From positions 303,257-367,256 of the forward strand of contig NZ_LMDA01000023.1 in assembly GCF_001424985.1 (NCBI RefSeq): DNA of 64,000 nt, given 5' to 3'. The DNA is from Rhizobium sp. Root1212. Lineage in GTDB: Bacteria; Pseudomonadota; Alphaproteobacteria; Rhizobiales; Rhizobiaceae. Positions 61,646 to 64,000 of this stretch are shown in pieces; positions within the stretch are counted from its first letter, which is position 1; every line of letters starts with the position of its first letter. Made by a program: the position numbers and the translations under genes. The notes below the pieces were generated by a model. The model was not told where the DNA came from and did no database searches. It was given only the letters and a program-made list of their open reading frames with translations.

Positions 61646-62518
61646 TTAGCGCGTCGGAACCGGGACTTCGCCGCGATAGTCGTAAAACCCGCGGCCCGAC
61701 TTGCGGCCAAGCCAGCCGGCCTCGACATATTTCACCAGCAGCGGGCAGGGGCGGTATTTCGAGTCCGCCAGCCCGTCGTGCAGCACCTGCATGATCGAGA
61801 GACAGGTATCGAGGCCGATGAAATCGGCGAGCTGCAGCGGTCCCATCGGATGGTTGGCGCCGAGCTTCATGGCGGTGTCGATGGCATCGACCGTGCCGAC
61901 GCCTTCATAGAGCGTATAGATCGCCTCGTTGATCATCGGCAGCAGGATGCGGTTGACGATGAAGGCCGGGAAATCCTCGGCCACCGTGATCGTCTTGTCG
62001 AGCGAGGTGACGAAGGCCTTGGCGGCGCTGAAAGTTTCTTCCTCGGTCGCGATGCCGCGCACCAGTTCCACCAGCTTCATAACCGGAACCGGGTTCATGA
62101 AGTGGATGCCCATGAAGCGCTCGGGACGATCCGTCGCGGAGGCAAGTCGGGTGATGGACAGCGACGAGGTGTTGGTCGCAAGGATGGCGTCGGGCTTCAG
62201 CACCGGGCAGACATTGCCGTAGATCTTGCGCTTGACGCTTTCGTCTTCGGTCGCCGCCTCGATGACGAGGTCGGCCTGGGACAGATCGTTGAGATCGGCC
62301 GATCCCTTGATCAGCGACAACGCCTTCTTGCGCTCCTCGTCGGAGAGCTTGCCGGAGGAAACCACCCGCGCCATGTTGCCGTTGATCGTGGCCAGACCCT
62401 GCTCGACCTTGTCGGCGGCGATATCATAGATCTGGACCTTATAGCCGGCCATGGCCGATACCTGGGCGATGCCACAGCCCATCTGTCCTGCACCTACAAT
62501 TCCGATTGTTTTGATCAT
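61646..62518 (-). CDS. 3-hydroxybutyryl-CoA dehydrogenase
   Basis: 290 residues. The NAD-binding fold begins IKTIGIVGAGQMGCGIAQV. The family signature appears as MGIHFMNPVPVMKLVELV and DFPAFIVNRILLPMINEA, and the C-terminal domain has HPMGPLQLADFIGLDTC. It oxidises 3-hydroxyacyl-CoA in fatty acid or polyhydroxybutyrate metabolism. It follows etfB-etfA on the minus strand but is separated from them by a terminator. Confidence 0.95.
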   Translation of the reverse strand: MIKTIGIVGAGQMGCGIAQVSAMAGYKVQIYDIAADKVEQGLATINGNMARVVSSGKLSDEERKKALSLIKGSADLNDLSQADLVIEAATEDESVKRKIYGNVCPVLKPDAILATNTSSLSITRLASATDRPERFMGIHFMNPVPVMKLVELVRGIATEEETFSAAKAFVTSLDKTITVAEDFPAFIVNRILLPMINEAIYTLYEGVGTVDAIDTAMKLGANHPMGPLQLADFIGLDTCLSIMQVLHDGLADSKYRPCPLLVKYVEAGWLGRKSGRGFYDYRGEVPVPTR

Positions 62519-62663
62519 CGAGCCGGGTTTCCATCATCGCAGCGGCCACGCGGGGGTCGCGCGGCGCGGGTCCGGGTGCCAGTGATAAAGCGAACGCGGC
62601 GAAGTTTCCAGCCCTTTTCACGCCAAGAAGGGTCTGCTTTCGTCGCATGCGCGCCAAAGAAAA

Positions 62664-62694
62664 AGGCGGCCGGCACAAATCGCGCCGGCCGCCT
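62664..62694 (-). terminator. Rho-independent terminator after etfA
   Basis: A perfect 11-bp stem (AGGCGGCCGGC at 62664-62674 with its complement at 62684-62694) has a 9-nt loop. Read on the minus strand it is followed by TTTTTCTTT. It lies 21 bases beyond the etfA stop codon. Confidence 0.9.
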
Positions 62695-62715
62695 CGATTT
62701 TCGGATCAGGAAGGC

Positions 62716-63641
62716 TTAAAGCGCCTTTTCCAATTCCGGCAGCGCCTCGAACAGGTCGGCGACGAGGCCGAAGTCGGCGACCTGGAAGATCGGCGCTTCC
62801 TCGTCCTTGTTGATGGCGACGATGACCTTACTGTCCTTCATGCCGGCCAGATGCTGGATCGCACCCGAGATGCCGCAGGCGATGTAGAGCTGCGGCGCAC
62901 CATCGATCTCATGCACGTCGATATCGGCGACGAGGCCGAAGTCGGCGACCTGGAAGATCGGCGCTTCCTCGTCCTTGTTGATGGCGACGATGACCTTACT
63001 GTCCTTCATGCCGGCCAGATGCTGGATCGCACCCGAGATGCCGCAGGCGATGTAGAGCTGCGGCGCAACCACCTTGCCCGTCTGCCCGACCTGCCAGTCG
63101 TTCGGCGCATAACCGGCATCGACGGCGGCGCGGGAAGCGCCGACGGCGGCACCGAGCTTGTCGGCAACCGGCAGGATGACCTCCTGGAACTTCTCCGACG
63201 AGCCGAGCGCCCGACCACCCGAGATGATGATCCTGGCCGAGGTCAGTTCCGGACGATCCGACGACGACAGCGCATCCTTGACGAAGGTGGAGAGACCCGG
63301 ATCGGCCGCAGCCGAGACGCTCTCGACCGAAGCCGAACCGCCTTCGGATGCCGAGGCGAAGGAGGCGGTGCGCACCGTGATCACCTTCTTGGCATCGGTG
63401 GACTGAACCGTCTGGATGGCGTTGCCGGCATAGATCGGCCGCTTGAAGGTGTTGCATCCTCGGCAACGAGCACCTTGGACACGCCGGCAAGCTTGGCGGC
63501 CTGTTCGGCAACGGCCTTGGCGCCAGCGCCGGCAACGAGCACATGCACGTCGCCGCCGATCTTGACGGCAGCGGTCAGCGCCTTGGCGGTCTGGTCGGAC
63601 AGGTGGGTGGCGTCGTGGTCAGCCAGAAGAAGAATGGCCAT
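62716..63641 (-). pseudogene. etfA: etfA (electron transfer flavoprotein alpha), disrupted by a frameshift/deletion and an internal duplication
   Basis: The 5' fragment (63641 to about 63452) encodes [10 protein letters not shown]...[10 protein letters not shown], the normal N-terminus. At about 63450-63456 it joins, out of frame, to DNA encoding [20 protein letters not shown], and the first frame stops at 63381. From memory of alphaproteobacterial EtfA, about 60 residues (the ALAEPxAALIVSLAG to SEITEVV region) are missing there. The second frame continues to 62716 with the correct end [11 protein letters not shown], but it contains the segment APQLYIACG...LVAD twice. Neither fragment can make a normal ETF alpha subunit. 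A sequencing or assembly error is a serious alternative. Confidence 0.85.
62756..63067. repeat. Exact 144-bp direct duplication inside etfA
   Basis: 62756-62899 and 62924-63067 appear identical base for base, at an offset of 168, with 24 bases of unrelated filler between (62900-62923). The unit is in frame and encodes 48 residues, from APQLYIACG to GLVAD. The filler adds IDVHEIDG. The absence of any difference between copies means the event is recent or artefactual. Confidence 0.92.
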
Positions 63642-63667
63642 GATGTAATCTCCTCAAATCTTCCGGT

Positions 63668-64000
63668 TTACAGAACGCCAGCGGTCTTCAGGCTGGACAC
63701 CAGCTCTGCGACGGACTTCACCTTGACGCCTGCCTTCCGGCCTTCCGGCTCCTCGGTCTTCAACACCTTCAGCCGGGCGGTCGTGTCGACGCCGAAATCG
63801 GCCGGGGTCTTCTTGTCGAGCGGCTTCTTCTTGGCCTTCATGATGTTCGGCAGCGAGGCATAGCGAGGCTCGTTGAGACGCAGGTCGGTGGTGACCACCG
63901 CCGGCAGCTTGATGTCGATGGTCTGCAGGCCACCATCGACCTCGCGGGTCACGGTCGCCTTGCCATCACCGATCTCGACCTTCGAGGCGAAGGTACCCTG
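63668..64000 (-). CDS. etfB: Electron transfer flavoprotein beta subunit (3' part, runs off the window)
   Basis: The last 110 residues are present, from [20 protein letters not shown] to SSLKTAGVL; the frame is open to the window end. The segment [29 protein letters not shown] is the AMP-binding/partner-interaction region of ETF beta and its recognition-loop signature. It precedes etfA by 26 bases, so the two form an operon. EtfAB pass electrons from acyl-CoA dehydrogenases to the quinone pool. No lesion is visible in this part. Confidence 0.95.
   Translation of the reverse strand, partial: QGTFASKVEIGDGKATVTREVDGGLQTIDIKLPAVVTTDLRLNEPRYASLPNIMKAKKKPLDKKTPADFGVDTTARLKVLKTEEPEGRKAGVKVKSVAELVSSLKTAGVL

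Noticed and set aside
1..64000. tRNA, rRNA, IS elements, integrase attachment sites or a replication origin
   Set aside because: I looked for tRNA cloverleaf ends, transposase-like proteins and DnaA-box clusters and saw none; XerD is the chromosomal recombinase and not evidence of a mobile element.

Overview
The window is a high-GC (by eye about 60-65%) stretch of an alphaproteobacterial chromosome. Gene content points to the Rhizobiales, most likely the Rhizobium/Agrobacterium/Shinella group. Supporting features are CobS/CobT, CpdR, a TIGR02302/DUF4175 protein, FtsEX, rhizobial-type Lrp regulators and several dispersed intergenic palindromic repeats resembling the rhizobial RIME family. The genus is an inference; no rRNA or tRNA gene is present to confirm it. 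I found no CRISPR array, prophage, transposase or plasmid gene.

Layout. 1-6 kb: the tail of an unidentified gene, a large RTX-type Ca-binding protein on the minus strand, a small exported protein behind a possibly structured leader, and a DegP/HtrA protease. 6-13.6 kb: a TetR regulator divergent from an Old-Yellow-Enzyme-type N-demethylase-like flavoprotein, a chemoreceptor, and a DUF3300-DUF2950 pair. 13.7-19.4 kb: a complete homogentisate (tyrosine/phenylalanine catabolism) cluster with an Lrp regulator, hppD, fahA, hmgA, a MarR regulator and maiA; two near-palindromic operator candidates lie between hmgA and marR. 19.4-23.5 kb: AraC regulator/alcohol dehydrogenase and an M20 amidohydrolase-Lrp pair. 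23.6-27.6 kb: a D,D-carboxypeptidase, a COG0523 metal-chaperone GTPase, a TusA-like protein and an L,D-transpeptidase lipoprotein. 27.8-37.3 kb: accA, xerD and a 49-residue membrane protein, then aroK-aroB-CorC-like, bolA, a J-domain protein and cobS-cobT. 37.5-44.5 kb: an esterase-like protein, a YhhQ queuosine-precursor transporter with a preQ1-I-like leader, rpmB, DUF3108, an isolated large flagellin, a YddG-like exporter and gloB. 44.5-64 kb: methyltransferase, hisC-tyrC, DUF2125, chaC, plsC, ydcF, ftsX-ftsE, a DUF3426-like protein, hpt, cpdR, TIGR02302, lysA-lipoprotein-argH, a TlpA-like thioredoxin, a 3-hydroxybutyryl-CoA dehydrogenase, and etfA and the 3' part of etfB.

Most of this is ordinary core chromosome. 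The strongest anomaly is etfA. It is split by a frameshift, apparently with about 60 residues missing, and it also carries an exact 144-bp in-frame duplication near its 3' end separated by 24 bp of filler. This is either a recent pseudogenisation or an assembly error. Other points worth a second look are the preQ1-I-like pseudoknot that would hold the yhhQ start codon, the orphan flagellin in an AT-richer island, the ChaC protein whose C-terminus is encoded by an intergenic repeat, the alcohol dehydrogenase with a degraded structural-zinc loop, and the overlapping small membrane ORF upstream of xerD. I did not find convincing evidence for a wholly new multi-gene system.
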